64,000 bases of DNA from Neptunitalea lumnitzerae. Its GTDB lineage: Bacteria; Bacteroidota; Bacteroidia; Flavobacteriales; Flavobacteriaceae. Positions 52,305-63,200 of this stretch are shown piece by piece (within the stretch, counting starts at the first letter, position 1; the number at the start of each line of letters is the position of its first letter). The position numbers and the translations under genes were made by a program. The stretch spans positions 186,001 to 250,000 of the forward strand of contig NZ_BRVO01000003.1 in assembly GCF_027924185.1 (NCBI RefSeq), in the 5' to 3' direction. The notes under the pieces were generated by a model that did not search any database, had not been told where the DNA came from, and saw only the letters and a program-made list of their open reading frames with translations.

Positions 52305-52460
52305 GACCTTTAATTTTATACTTAAAGTTACTAAAAAAACAGGCCTTCAGAAAATGATATTCGTTATATTTTTTAACTCAAATCAACTATTTTCAATCAA
52401 AATAAGTAACCAGCTATGTGTGTGCTATTTAAACTTATATGCACCAATTGAGAGATTGGT

Positions 52461-52495
52461 AAAAAAGAAAGAGCCCTTTTTTAAAAAAGGACTCT
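52461..52495 (-). terminator. Terminator of the ars operon
   Basis: Stem AGAGCCCTTTTTT (52470-52482) and AAAAAAGGACTCT (52483-52495) with a single mismatch; on the minus strand it is followed by TTTCTTTTTT. Confidence 0.75.
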
Positions 52496-52548
52496 AGCTA
52501 CGATAAAAGGGTTAATTTCTATAATCCAACAAATCGTATATATTATGT

Positions 52549-53613
52549 TTATGATGCTGTTGTTGAAGCATTTTTAAAATACTTATTACGCAACCAAAAA
52601 GATACTTTAACCAATAAGATTAAAGCCGGAACCTCTACTAGTGGACCAATAACCCCAGCAAAAGCCTGCCCAGAATTTAATCCGAATACAGCAATGGCCA
52701 CAGCAATGGCTAATTCAAAATTGTTACCTGCGGCAGTAAATGCTACTGAAGCTGTTTTATCATACGTACCTCCCATGGCTTTTGTAAAGAAAAAACCTGA
52801 AATAAACATTATGATAAAATATACTAACAACGGTACGGCAATGATAACAACATCCATAGGTATTTCTACAATCAACTCTCCTTTTAAAGAAAACATAACC
52901 ACTATGGTAAAAAGTAATGCTATTAAGGTTAGCGGACTTATAGTTGGTATAAACTTTTTAGTATACCACTCTTCTCCTTTTAGAGGAACTAGTATAACTC
53001 TGCTTACAACCCCTAATGCAAATGGAATACCTAAATAAATAGCTACACTTTCTGCTATGGTAGCTATTGGTATGTCTACCAAAGCTCCCTCAAAACCAAA
53101 ATAAGGAGGCAACACCGTAATAAAAAGCCAAGCATAAAAACTGTATCCAAATACTTGAAAAATACTATTAAGTGCCACCAAACCGGCACCGTATTCGCTA
53201 CTCCCCTCTGCTAAATCGTTCCAAACAAGCACCATAGCTATACACCTTGCCAAACCAATAAGTATTAGGCCTATCATATATTCAGGGTATTCTCTTAAAA
53301 ATATAATGGCCAATGCAAACATTAAAACAGGGCCTACAATCCAATTTAAAATGAGAGAAATAGATAGAATTTTCACATTTCTAAAAACCTTTGGCAACAA
53401 TTTATAATTAACCTTTGCTAACGGTGGGTACATCATTATAATTAACCCAATAGCTATGGGTATATTGGTAGTACCTTCACTAAAAGAATTTATAGAAGTA
53501 GGTATAGAAGGTATAAAATAGCCAACACCTACCCCTATTGCCATAGCTAAGAATATCCATAGCGTTAAATTTCTATCTAAAAAACTTAGTTTTTTTGTAC
53601 TTGATGCCATCAT
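52549..53613 (-). CDS. acr3: Arsenite efflux transporter, ACR3 family
   Basis: A 354-residue, ten-helix arsenite/H+ antiporter. The functionally required Cys of the family is present at Cys124 in [16 protein letters not shown], and the C-terminal [22 protein letters not shown] is the second hallmark. Last gene of arsR-arsM-arsC-acr3; its start overlaps the arsC stop by one base. Confidence 0.95.
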   Translation of the reverse strand: MMASSTKKLSFLDRNLTLWIFLAMAIGVGVGYFIPSIPTSINSFSEGTTNIPIAIGLIIMMYPPLAKVNYKLLPKVFRNVKILSISLILNWIVGPVLMFALAIIFLREYPEYMIGLILIGLARCIAMVLVWNDLAEGSSEYGAGLVALNSIFQVFGYSFYAWLFITVLPPYFGFEGALVDIPIATIAESVAIYLGIPFALGVVSRVILVPLKGEEWYTKKFIPTISPLTLIALLFTIVVMFSLKGELIVEIPMDVVIIAVPLLVYFIIMFISGFFFTKAMGGTYDKTASVAFTAAGNNFELAIAVAIAVFGLNSGQAFAGVIGPLVEVPALILLVKVSFWLRNKYFKNASTTAS

Positions 53614-54221
53614 TAACTTATTTTAGAAAATACATACAACATTTCAGTAGCTATTTGAATGCTACGCTCCTTATACTTTTCAGCTTTTAAAGGACTATCA
53701 TCAAAAGCTTTCGGGTCTTCAAAAGTAATAGGAATACGCTTTTCTGCTCCTGCAATAAATGGGCATCCTTGATCTGCTTGAGAACAGGTCATAATAGCCG
53801 CAAATTCAGCTGCTGGATTAAACGCATCATCAAACTTTTTTGAAAAACCTATAATAGGCTGCTCATTAACAGCATATTTAATAGCATAAACAGGATTTTT
53901 TTCCTCCGATAATTTAAAAACATCAAAACCTGCGAACTTTAATGTTTCCGCTACTTGTGGGTACAACGCTGTTGCCTCTGTACCACCTGAATAACAAAAC
54001 ACCTGAGCAACATTGTAATAAGAAGCCATTGTTTGCGCCCAAACTTGAGACAAATGACTTCTACGCGAGTTATGTGTACAAATAAAATTTAAGCGTACAG
54101 GCTCATTGTTAGCCACTTTGTGGGCTATAAAATCTATAAGTGGTTGTAATGTTTCTTTTCTTTCTGCAGGAATATCTTCTACAGATAAGGTTTCAATAAA
54201 ATCTAAAAGGACTGTATTCAT
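53613..54221 (-). CDS. arsC: Arsenate reductase, low-molecular-weight phosphatase-like family
   Basis: A 202-residue enzyme reducing arsenate to arsenite. Active-site loop [14 protein letters not shown] with Cys48 and the CX5R-type pattern of the LMW-PTP-like ArsC group. Additional Cys ([12 protein letters not shown]) downstream can serve as redox partners, as in thioredoxin-coupled ArsC. Longer at the N-terminus by about 40 residues than Bacillus ArsC. Between arsM (21 bases) and acr3 (1-base overlap). Confidence 0.93.
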   Translation of the reverse strand: MNTVLLDFIETLSVEDIPAERKETLQPLIDFIAHKVANNEPVRLNFICTHNSRRSHLSQVWAQTMASYYNVAQVFCYSGGTEATALYPQVAETLKFAGFDVFKLSEEKNPVYAIKYAVNEQPIIGFSKKFDDAFNPAAEFAAIMTCSQADQGCPFIAGAEKRIPITFEDPKAFDDSPLKAEKYKERSIQIATEMLYVFSKIS

Positions 54222-54242
54222 TTTGTGGGGTTCATTTTAAAA

Positions 54243-55130
54243 TTAGCAACATCCTGTAGCAGGGTTACAACAAGATTCTGCACCTAATTCAGATAGTTTT
54301 ACTTTTTTCTTTTCTTGCTTAGCGCCAGGTTTCTCTGCATATACGGTAATACTAAAAATACCTGTGTTACCATTTTGGAAAGATGTAATTTCTTCAGCAG
54401 ATAAATACTTGCTTAAAATGTCTTCAGGTATGGTAATTGTTTTTTCTTTCTGAATAGTAACCCCAGTAAAACCAGCATTGGTTATGTGGTTTAAATAATC
54501 CTGTTTTTGGATAGCACCTGCTACACAACCCGCATACATTTCTGCGTCCTGTCTTAAAGCATCTGGTAAATCACCTACCAAAACAATGTCAGAAATACTA
54601 AAATGTCCGCCTGGTTTTAGTACTCTAAATATTTCTTTAACTACCTTTTCTTTATTAGGCACAAGATTTAAAACACAATTACTAACCACTACATCGGCTA
54701 CGTTTTCATTAACAGGCATATCATCTATATCGCCTTCTCTAAACTCAACATTGTTGTAGCCAAGTTTTTCAGCATTAATTCGGGCCTTTTTTATCATGGC
54801 AGGCGTAAAATCTACTCCAATCACCTTACCCTCTGCACCTGTCTCATGCCTTGCTACAAAACAATCATTTCCTGCTCCAGAACCTAAATCTATCACGGTA
54901 TCCCCTTTTTGTATTTGTGCAAAATGGGTTGGTAAACCACATCCCAAACCTAAATCGGCATCTTCAATGTACCCTTTAGTTTCAGAATAATCATCCATCA
55001 TAATATTGTAAACCTTATTAGATGGCGTTGTAGCACCGCAACAAGATGCCGCATTTTCTGCTTTACCTTGTTCAGCAATTTTAGCATAACGCTCTTTCAC
55101 TACGTTTTTTAATTCTTGCTCGTTTTTCAT
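54243..55130 (-). CDS. arsM: Arsenite methyltransferase
   Basis: A 295-residue SAM-dependent methyltransferase. SAM site TVIDLGSGAGNDCFVA (with the motif Cys in NDC), conserved Cys in ENAASCCGATTP near residue 30, SNCVLNLVP and EMYAGCVAGAI, giving the cysteines that bind As(III). The C-terminal tail ESCCNPATGCC holds four more Cys and could act as metalloid scavenging clamp. It converts arsenite to methylated species. A second ArsR-type operator lies directly upstream. Confidence 0.95.
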   Translation of the reverse strand: MKNEQELKNVVKERYAKIAEQGKAENAASCCGATTPSNKVYNIMMDDYSETKGYIEDADLGLGCGLPTHFAQIQKGDTVIDLGSGAGNDCFVARHETGAEGKVIGVDFTPAMIKKARINAEKLGYNNVEFREGDIDDMPVNENVADVVVSNCVLNLVPNKEKVVKEIFRVLKPGGHFSISDIVLVGDLPDALRQDAEMYAGCVAGAIQKQDYLNHITNAGFTGVTIQKEKTITIPEDILSKYLSAEEITSFQNGNTGIFSITVYAEKPGAKQEKKKVKLSELGAESCCNPATGCC

Positions 55131-55142
55131 AACTTAAATGTT

Positions 55143-55162
55143 TTATTGCGATATTACGATTA
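55143..55162 (-). promoter_or_regulatory. ArsR-type operator upstream of arsM
   Basis: TTATTGCGATATTACGATTA, imperfect palindrome, 18 of 20 bases identical to the site upstream of arsR. It lies in the 48-base gap between arsR and arsM, 13 bases before the arsM ATG. Confidence 0.65.
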
Positions 55163-55178
55163 ATAGATTTAAATTTTT

Positions 55179-55514
55179 TTAGCAACAAGTTTTGTTACCA
55201 GCATTGGTATCTAAATCTAACAATCCATTCATTATAGTTTTCATTGTACTCCAATTCTCTTTATCTATACAGTAGCAAACACTAGTGCCTTCAATATTTC
55301 CCTTAATTAAACCCACATTTTTAAGTTCTTTTAAATGCTGGGAAATAGTGGGTTGTGCTAACCCTATCTCTTCCACCAAATCTCCACAAACACAAGCATT
55401 AATTTGAAATAAATATTGCAGTATTGCAACTCTTGCCGGATGCCCAAGAACTTTTGCATATATGGCTATCTGATTTTGCTCCTCAGAAAATATTTCACTT
55501 TTGGTTAACCCCAT
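55179..55514 (-). CDS. arsR: ArsR family arsenic-responsive repressor
   Basis: A 111-residue winged-helix repressor that releases DNA on As(III)/Sb(III). Metalloid ligands Cys41 and Cys43 in NACVCGDLVEEI (equivalent to ELCVCDL), recognition helix AQPTISQHLKELKNVGL, plus Cys in SVCYC and a terminal CC. First gene of the operon; a matching operator lies upstream at 55528. Confidence 0.94.
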   Translation of the reverse strand: MGLTKSEIFSEEQNQIAIYAKVLGHPARVAILQYLFQINACVCGDLVEEIGLAQPTISQHLKELKNVGLIKGNIEGTSVCYCIDKENWSTMKTIMNGLLDLDTNAGNKTCC

Positions 55515-55527
55515 TCTTTTAATTTGT

Positions 55528-55547
55528 TTATTGCAATATTACGATAA
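55528..55547 (-). promoter_or_regulatory. ArsR-type operator upstream of arsR
   Basis: TTATTGCAATATTACGATAA: palindromic except for two positions per arm, with outer flanks extending it (T before, A after). It begins 14 bases before the arsR ATG and contains a -7-like TAATATTG on the minus strand, so binding would block transcription. Confidence 0.7.
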
Positions 55548-55571
55548 ATAATTTAACCTATCATCATTTTA

Positions 55572-55602
55572 TAAAAAAAAGCCACCATCTAACAATGGTG
55601 GC
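55572..55602 (-). terminator. Terminator after the phosphoesterase genes
   Basis: Stem GCCACCAT (55581-55588) and ATGGTGGC (55595-55602) with 6-base loop; on the minus strand followed by T8. It separates the SusCD-phosphatase locus from the ars operon. Confidence 0.88.
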
Positions 55603-55641
55603 CAAAGCTTAGTTTAACTAAAAAAACACAAAACACTTAAA

Positions 55642-57237
55642 TTATTTTTTATTCACTATATAATTATGGTCAGGAACTATGGTAAATTCCTTTTTTTCAG
55701 AAATATATGTTCTCCCCAACCAATCTACAGCTTTAACTTCCAAAGTATGTTTCCCTAAGGGTAATTTAGAAGGCATACGCGAAGCCCAAATATGACTTGA
55801 AGGTAATGGTGTAGAAGGTCTAATACCCCATGGTAGTTTTTCTGCATGATCCCATTCATACTCAATATCTAATAAAAACTTATCCGATCTAAACTCTTTA
55901 TCCATTACTTTCCAAGCTCCATCATCTACCCTATAGAAAACACTATCTCTAGGAGATCCCTGAAAAAAGTTTACCACAATTTCTCCTCTATACTTTTTAG
56001 TTTGTGGTACAATTTTAGGTATGTGCACACTAAACTTATGAGATATAGGGCTACCCGAAGCCTTGTACTCATAGGTATATGTATTATTGGTAATGGCTAA
56101 ATAAGCGTATCCTTTTGGGGTACCGTCTCTCATTAGTGAAGCTGGTGTACCGTAAACATCTTCTGGCCCGTTATATACAGAACCTGAAGTAGCCCCCGGA
56201 TTGTATTGATGATGAATCCCTTTATTAACCCAGCCTTCTTCTGGTGTAAAGAAATGATGATTTTGTGAATGTGTATGGCCTGAAACAGATAGCGTATAGT
56301 TATAGCCCTTTAGCAGGTTAAATAATTTTTGTACATCGCCCTCTCTAAACTGATCTGGGCCTGGTTCAAACTCATAAATAGGAATATGAAACCCTATTAC
56401 AATTAGTTTATCTTTTGGTACAAAGGCTAAATCATTTTTTACAAAGGTTAAAATGTCTTCTCTAAAACCTCCCACATAACTTCTTTTGCCATTCGGGTCT
56501 GGAAATATTACATCATCTAACATAATGAAGTGCGCATTAGCATAATTAAAAGCATAATTAGCCGGACCGAAATACTTTTCGTAAGTCTCATCAGTCAACT
56601 CATCAATCGCCCCATCATTCACGTCATGATTACCTAATACATTATACCAAGGTATTCCTACTTTACTTAAACTATGTATGTATACATCGTATTGGTTTTT
56701 AGCTCCTAGATCTCCTAAACTAATTCCAAATGCTACATTCTCTACGCCTGCTACCTCATCTACTATGGCTTTTTCAAAGTACATAGCATTGGCCATATCA
56801 TCTGCTTGAGGGTCTCCAAACAGTAAAACATTAAAATTGGAGTTTTCATCCTGTTTGTTCAATGGAAAATTCACATACTTTGGTAATTTACCTGTAGGTG
56901 CTACACCTCCATATTTATTTTCAGGAGAACCCTTTGGTTTATGTATATAATAAAATAACGGTTGATTTTCTTCATTTAAAGGAACCGCATATCCACTTGG
57001 TTTAATTACCGATACTATCATATCTTGTAATAATGGTAACTCATAATACCCCTTGTCATTAGTAGTAGTTACATCAATACCATTGGTTACACTAACATTA
57101 GCTATTCCGCTTTCTCTTCGCTCTTTTTTAGCATTGCCATTGGTATCTTCAAAAATGTATCCCTTTACAACATCTTGTGCTGCGGATGGTAGTATGTAGC
57201 CTATAAAAGCTAACAATCCTATAGTTAGTTTTTTCAT
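55642..57237 (-). CDS. Secreted calcineurin-like phosphoesterase with N- and C-terminal accessory domains
   Basis: A 531-residue enzyme. Signal peptide about 1-20 (ends PSAAQ). An N-terminal beta-domain of the carboxypeptidase-regulatory type (about 22-100: VKGYIFEDTNGNAKKE) is followed by the metallophosphoesterase core with LFGDPQADD, ISLGDLGAKN, LGNHDVND, GFHIPIY and SGHTHSQNHHF, which bind the two metals. A C-terminal beta-domain (about 385-520) completes the MetallophosN/C architecture. The frame extends to 57264; the ATG at 57237 is right for the signal. Starts 4 bases after the neighbouring phosphatase gene. Confidence 0.9.
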   Translation of the reverse strand: MKKLTIGLLAFIGYILPSAAQDVVKGYIFEDTNGNAKKERRESGIANVSVTNGIDVTTTNDKGYYELPLLQDMIVSVIKPSGYAVPLNEENQPLFYYIHKPKGSPENKYGGVAPTGKLPKYVNFPLNKQDENSNFNVLLFGDPQADDMANAMYFEKAIVDEVAGVENVAFGISLGDLGAKNQYDVYIHSLSKVGIPWYNVLGNHDVNDGAIDELTDETYEKYFGPANYAFNYANAHFIMLDDVIFPDPNGKRSYVGGFREDILTFVKNDLAFVPKDKLIVIGFHIPIYEFEPGPDQFREGDVQKLFNLLKGYNYTLSVSGHTHSQNHHFFTPEEGWVNKGIHHQYNPGATSGSVYNGPEDVYGTPASLMRDGTPKGYAYLAITNNTYTYEYKASGSPISHKFSVHIPKIVPQTKKYRGEIVVNFFQGSPRDSVFYRVDDGAWKVMDKEFRSDKFLLDIEYEWDHAEKLPWGIRPSTPLPSSHIWASRMPSKLPLGKHTLEVKAVDWLGRTYISEKKEFTIVPDHNYIVNKK

Positions 57238-57241
57238 CTGA

Positions 57242-58588
57242 TTATTTTCTGGTATATCGCCCATCAGGAAAAGTATTTTCTTCTACCTTCTCTGATGATA
57301 TAATTTCTTTAATTGAATTGAACTGATTTGATTCTTTGTGAAGCTCAAAAGCATCATATAACTTATTGGTTACCGTGTAAGCATTAAACTTTAAGGTATC
57401 TCCGTCAATATCTATAACCTGATATAATTGTGTATTTACCGCAGCCCTATCCATCCATCTCTTTTCTGTATTAATACCATACATTTTAGGGCCGGCAACA
57501 GATACTACATAGACAGGTCCGGTATGCCCTTTGGGTACCTCAATATTCTTTTGCTGATGAAAAGACCTACCATAAATATGATCGTGCCCCATTAAAACCA
57601 GGTCTACCTTATATTTTTCTAAAATAGGTAGCCAACTTGCACGCATTTGGGGATAATCTCCATAACGTCCATCCCTTGAGCTAAACATCGCATGATGAAA
57701 AGTAACTACTGTCCATTTCTGTGTGTTGGTTTGTAACGCATTTTCTAACCATGCAGCCTGCTCCTTCATATTTTCTTCTGAACGTAATGCAACAAAACTA
57801 TTCAGCACAATTAGTCGCATTCCTGGGTAATCTATGTAATACACACTTTCTTCCAATCCTTTAGGGCCATTGGTAGGCAATTCAAACTGAGGTTGCCAAA
57901 AGAGTGATAGTTTATCTTCTTTATTTGTTTTAGAAACCGGATCATACTCATGATTTCCGGTAACGGGCACAAGTGTTTGGTTTTCGGCTATATGCCCTAA
58001 AGCTCCAAACCAATCATCCCATTGCTCATTATTGTGTCCTCTGTTTACACAATCACCAGCAAACAGCATAAACTTAGCATATGGTGCTTTTTTAAATGCA
58101 GCCCAAAATGAACGAGTACCCCATGATTTAATATCATTTTGTATATCTCCTAAATAAATAAATGAAAAAGGTTCTGGTTTACTACTTGCTGTTTGAAAAT
58201 GATTCCATGCACTCCAAGCCGCATTATTAGCTCCTACCCTATATCTATACATAGTATTGGGCAATAGATTTGAAAGATGAGCTGTATAGTAATAATACGT
58301 TATTCCCTCTAGTGTGGTTACCTTTTGTACCAATGCCGTGAATACTTTTTCTCCAGCAGTGTCATAAGGCACGTCTGTAGCCAAAGCCACCTCAGCAATA
58401 GCGTTACTTACCTCTTTTGTAGTACGCCAAGTAACACTTTGGGTAGTACTAGGGTTATCATGCCAAGTAAGTACCACATGCTCTGGCACATCTGATTGAC
58501 CATACCCTTTCTGAATACTTAATGTAACTAATAATAGCATTAAAAAGGCATAGCAACAATTTGTCACAGATTTTTTAATTAAAATCAT
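57242..58588 (-). CDS. Purple acid phosphatase-like metallophosphoesterase, secreted
   Basis: A 448-residue phosphatase. Signal peptide about 1-30 (ends KGYGQ). An N-terminal fibronectin-like domain (VVLTWHDNPSTTQSVTWRTT) as in purple acid phosphatases is followed by the metal site: IYLGDIQND, LFAGDCVNRG, VTGNHEYD, TFHHAMFSS and MGHDHIYGRS. The conserved Tyr that gives the purple colour is not certain here. It would release phosphate from monoesters outside the inner membrane. Lies between susD and the second phosphoesterase. Confidence 0.9.
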   Translation of the reverse strand: MILIKKSVTNCCYAFLMLLLVTLSIQKGYGQSDVPEHVVLTWHDNPSTTQSVTWRTTKEVSNAIAEVALATDVPYDTAGEKVFTALVQKVTTLEGITYYYYTAHLSNLLPNTMYRYRVGANNAAWSAWNHFQTASSKPEPFSFIYLGDIQNDIKSWGTRSFWAAFKKAPYAKFMLFAGDCVNRGHNNEQWDDWFGALGHIAENQTLVPVTGNHEYDPVSKTNKEDKLSLFWQPQFELPTNGPKGLEESVYYIDYPGMRLIVLNSFVALRSEENMKEQAAWLENALQTNTQKWTVVTFHHAMFSSRDGRYGDYPQMRASWLPILEKYKVDLVLMGHDHIYGRSFHQQKNIEVPKGHTGPVYVVSVAGPKMYGINTEKRWMDRAAVNTQLYQVIDIDGDTLKFNAYTVTNKLYDAFELHKESNQFNSIKEIISSEKVEENTFPDGRYTRK

Positions 58589-58620
58589 GATATATAATTT
58601 CTCCGTATTAAAATTGATAG

Positions 58621-58654
58621 AAACAAAGGGGCTTGGGGGCTGCCCCTTTTGTTT
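58621..58654 (-). terminator. GC-rich hairpin between susD and the phosphatase genes
   Basis: AAACAAAGGGGC (58621-58632) pairs with GCCCCTTTTGTTT (58642-58654), one bulged base, 9-base loop, in the 76-base gap after susD. On the minus strand it ends with TTTGTTT, so it probably lowers phosphatase expression relative to susCD. Confidence 0.7.
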
Positions 58655-58664
58655 AAATTAGGTA

Positions 58665-60236
58665 TTAATCATTATCAGCAGTGTCCCACCATAAACGGGT
58701 TTTAAGGGTATCACCTCCCATATTTTCTACCGCTGCTTCATAATTATCGCTATTAAGCGATTTTACACTATTAGGATATAAAAAACGAACTGGTACTTCA
58801 CCATCGTTACGAGCAGCAGGCCCAGGTATCACTTCTGGCATACTGGTTCTTCTCCAATCAGACCAAGCTTCTAAACCTGTTTGAAACAAAGCAATCCACT
58901 TTTGCTCATAAATTTTAGCTAAATCATCTTGTGCATTACCTGTAAAAGCAACACCCGTTTGGTTTAGATAGATATTCATATCCATACTATCTAAAGCATT
59001 ATAGATACCTGTCCATCCACCTACTTGTACACGGTCTTTATAATATTCTACTGATGCTATAATACCATTTTGATAATATGTTTCAGCCGAACCTACACTA
59101 ATATATCCAACGGCTCTTGCTTCAGCTAAAAGAAAGGCTACTTCAGAATAGGTCATAAAAATAGATTGAGCAGCATCATAAGAAGATTCAGACGTACACT
59201 CACTACACGCATATAATACCCCTAGTTTAGAAATATAATTAGACCCTGACATACTTGGGTCTCCTGTAGGGCTATAAGACTCTGAAGCCTCATCTCCTAA
59301 ACCATTAGGTACTCCCACATAATCATTTATATCACTAGAGAAAATTCCCTGACCAGAATCTGTAGTTGGTTGAAAAAATGCTGCTATTCTCCAATCATTT
59401 AATGCTTTTAAACGTGTTTCCATAGTAACACTTAAACGCCAAACATTAAAAGAACCTTCACGAGTATCATACCCTAAAGATGGGTTTTGTACCTCATGTT
59501 GTAATGCTGCATTATCATCGTTACTGTCAAAAATAGGATAAGTACTTGGGTTATTTACAATCTGTTGGATACCAGCCACAGCTGTTGCATTGTCTACATC
59601 TGCTAAACGCATTAATAAACGTAACCTTAAAGAGTTTGCAAATTTTTGCCATTTTAAAATATCACCCCCATATAAAATATCTCCTTCAATATTAGAAGGT
59701 GCAGCAGCCAATACGGTATTCGCTTCTTCTAAATCGGCCAAAATACCCTGATAAATTACTTGTTGCGATGAAAATTCAGGAAAAAAATCACCCGATTCTC
59801 TTCCCATAATAGCCTCTGTGTAAGGTAAATCTCCATAGGCATCTGTCATTACACTATACGTCCAGCTTTTTAAAATTAAAGCAATTCCATAGTATCCACT
59901 AAATCCTTGCGAATCTTTAGATGCATCAATCATGTTGTAAATATCTCTTAATGCATTATATCCTCTAGAATATGGCTGATCGTTAGGGTCCCAGTTATAA
60001 ATATCATCATTGGTAGATTGTACCTTCGCAGCATGCTGCGTTACCACCAAACCTTCTTCAGCACCCAAAGCTGCAGTAGTGGTAGCAGAAGATCTAATAA
60101 CTCCTGTTAACAATAAGTTTGGTGCTGCTTCTGTTGGGTTTTGTTTATTGGTATTTATATCCTCAAAATCGTTCGTACATCCTACCATTACAATGGCAGT
60201 AGCTAAGAAAAATAACTTTGAAATTGTATGTTTCAT
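58665..60236 (-). CDS. SusD/RagB family nutrient-binding outer membrane lipoprotein
   Basis: A 523-residue surface lipoprotein that acts as lid over its SusC partner. Lipobox MVGC (Cys20) then TNDFEDINTNKQNPTEA, typical for the SusD-like 2 group. TPR-type helices follow (YNALRDIYNMIDASKD, WQKFANSLRLRLLMRLADVD, the latter a family hallmark) and the C-terminal QTGLEAWSDWRRTSMPEVIP. It starts 13 bases after susC. The ligand is not predictable from sequence; the phosphatase neighbours suggest a phosphorylated compound. Confidence 0.93.
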   Translation of the reverse strand: MKHTISKLFFLATAIVMVGCTNDFEDINTNKQNPTEAAPNLLLTGVIRSSATTTAALGAEEGLVVTQHAAKVQSTNDDIYNWDPNDQPYSRGYNALRDIYNMIDASKDSQGFSGYYGIALILKSWTYSVMTDAYGDLPYTEAIMGRESGDFFPEFSSQQVIYQGILADLEEANTVLAAAPSNIEGDILYGGDILKWQKFANSLRLRLLMRLADVDNATAVAGIQQIVNNPSTYPIFDSNDDNAALQHEVQNPSLGYDTREGSFNVWRLSVTMETRLKALNDWRIAAFFQPTTDSGQGIFSSDINDYVGVPNGLGDEASESYSPTGDPSMSGSNYISKLGVLYACSECTSESSYDAAQSIFMTYSEVAFLLAEARAVGYISVGSAETYYQNGIIASVEYYKDRVQVGGWTGIYNALDSMDMNIYLNQTGVAFTGNAQDDLAKIYEQKWIALFQTGLEAWSDWRRTSMPEVIPGPAARNDGEVPVRFLYPNSVKSLNSDNYEAAVENMGGDTLKTRLWWDTADND

Positions 60237-60249
60237 GTTTCAGTAATTT

Positions 60250-63200
60250 TTAGAAGTTAATATCTAAATTGAAGGTAAAAGAACGGGTACTTGGTATAGA
60301 CATATACTCATATCCCGGAGTTAACCTACCACCATCAACCGTTAGTGTTTCAGGGTCAAAATGTGGGTTTTCTGTCCATAAGGCTAAATTTCTACCTGTA
60401 ACAGATAAGCGAATACTTTCTGTGTATAAACTTTTACAAATTTTAGCTGGCAAAGAATACCCTACACTAACTTCTCTTAATTTTAAATACGTAGCATCAT
60501 ACTTAGAAGCTTCTACGTTATCACTTTTATAATAATCATGGAAATAACTTCTAGCACTTACCAAAGTAGTATTAGGCTCATAAACCCCTTCTGATACTTG
60601 TACAACACCTTCACCTACAATACCAGTTTCTCTACCTACTAAAGTTTCTTGTAACTGCCCAGCAAGGCTACCTACTACTTTTGTTCTAGAAACAATGGTA
60701 CCTCCTTGGCGCCAATCAAATAAAAATCCTATGTCAAAGTTTTTAAATCTAAACTCATTGTTTAAACCTAACATAAAATCTGGTGCATAATCTCCTTGGT
60801 ACTCAATATCATCGGTACGCATTGGTGCTCCACTAGCATCATAAATAATTTGACCATAGTAAGGGCTATTTTCATCTTCAACACGCTGAAAACCTCTACC
60901 ATACATGGCACTTATAGAACCACCTTCACGTGCTTGTATATAAGCTTTGTTTTCATAAATAGTAAAGTCAATTCCGTCTAAGTCTCTTACTTCACTTTCA
61001 TTGGTACTAAAGTTAGCAGTTACATTCCAGTTAAAGTTTTTGTTTCTTACTGGCGTACCTCCTAACATAAGCTCAACCCCTCTATTTTCTACTTCTCCTA
61101 AATTGATAAATCTGTTTGAATATCCACTAGCAATATCAGCAGGTACACTTAAAATTTGATTGGTAGTAATACTTTTATAAGCAGTTGCATCTAAACGTAA
61201 TCTGTTATCAAAAAAGCGAAGATCTGCACCAAACTCATAAGAAGTGGTATTTTCGGGTTTTAAATTACCATTGGTAATAGTAGAAGATTCAGATAATATA
61301 GGACTTCCGTCATATGTACCTCCATTAGAAAAACTTGCTTGACCGTTGTTATAAGGGTCTGTATCATTACCCACAGCAGCAACGGCAGCTCTTAACTTAA
61401 CAAAAGTGAATGCTTTTGGTAAGTTTACAAACTCGTTTACTAATACACTTAAGTTAGCAGAAGGATAAAAATAAGAGTTGTTATTTTCTGGTAAGGTACT
61501 AGACCAATCGTTTCTTGCAGATACTTCTAAGAAAATCTTTTCGTCATAAGAAAATCTACCAAAACCATACACACTGTTTACTCTTTTCTCATAATCAGAC
61601 TCGGTAATTCTAACATTGGTACGAGCATTACTAAAAGAAAATACATCAGGATTAATAAGCTCATCTGCCATATCTCTTTGGTAAGTTCTTCTAGCATCTA
61701 AACGGTTAGCTCCTGCCGAGATATTTACTTTCCATTTATCATTAAATGTATTGTCATACGTTACTAATAAATCTGAGTTAATCTCTTCTGCAAAAATATT
61801 GTCTTCACGGTAGTAACCTCTTGGGAAACGTTGTGTACTAAAAGCACGTCTTTTAGTTCTAAAATCGCGGTAAAAATCTCTACCCGTTCTAAGCATTATA
61901 TTAAAATGTTCACCAAGCTCATAATTTAAACTAACGTTGCCATATATACGGTCTCTGTCTTGGCTATTTGTATTTTCATAAACGTTAAAGAAAGGGTTAT
62001 CATGGTAATTATAGTTGTAATTAAACTGTTGTACACCATCTAAACCTTCTTGCCAGTAATTTCTAAGACTATTGGTATTTACCTGACGGCCGTACCATAC
62101 CCATAAATACATTACGTTTTCTGTACCATAACTTACCGATGGGCGGTTATCACTATCTTGTTTTAAATAGTTTACGTGCGCATTTAACGTTAACCCATCG
62201 TACAAGTTTAATTTAGACGAAATATTAAAATTGTTTCTTTTTAAGTCGGTATTTGGCACTACCCCTTCTTGGTTCATGTTTTGATAAGCAATTCGATAAC
62301 TTCCAAAATCGCCACTTTTAGCTACAGACAAGCTATAATTGGTAACAATTCCGGTATCAAAAAAGTCATTTACATTATCAGGGTTAGAAGCCCATGCAGT
62401 TGGTATAATAGGAGAATTACTAACATCTACATCTCCACCACGAGTACCATCTTCTCTAGGCGAATCAAATTGGGCTATCATTAAACCATTATCTAAACGT
62501 GGACCCCAGCTTTCATCTAATCCGTCATTGATACCACTACCGGCACCATCAACAAACTGAAATTCTAGGTTGTTACCTTGACCATATTCATTTTGCCAAT
62601 CTGGCATAGTTAAAAGTGTTTGAAAAGTAATACCTGTGTTTAAATTTACAGTTACTTTTCCTTTAGAACTTGCACCACTTTTGGTAGTAATAACAATGGC
62701 ACCGTTAGCAGCTCTAGAACCATATAGTGCAGCAGCTGCAGGTCCTTTTAAAATGTTTACAGACTCAATATTTTCAGGATTTATTTCTCCTGCTCCATTA
62801 CCATAATCAACATCCCTTGTACTATCTCCTCCAGGAGAATAAAAGTTGTTTCCTACCGGAGTACCGTCAATAATAAACAACGGAGAGTTTTTTCCAATAT
62901 CTAACGAGTTTACCCCACGAATGGTAATAAGAGATGACCCACCAATACCCGATGGGCTGTTAGTTATATTTACCCCGGCTACTTTACCTGCCATACTGTT
63001 TACAAAATTTGGCTCTTTAGAGGCCGCTAATTTGTCGGCATCTAATTCTTGAGATGCGTATCCTAAGGCTTTCTTTTCTCTTTTAATACCTAGGGCAGTA
63101 ACCACAACCTCATCTAAACTAGAGGCTTCTTCTTTCATAATTACTGCTACCTCTGTACCCGCAGTTACAGCTACTTCTTGTTTCACAAAACCTAAATAAG

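Noticed and set aside
52694-53038. Plus-strand open frame of 114 codons inside acr3
   Set aside because: Antisense to a transporter gene with all family motifs; no independent evidence for coding.
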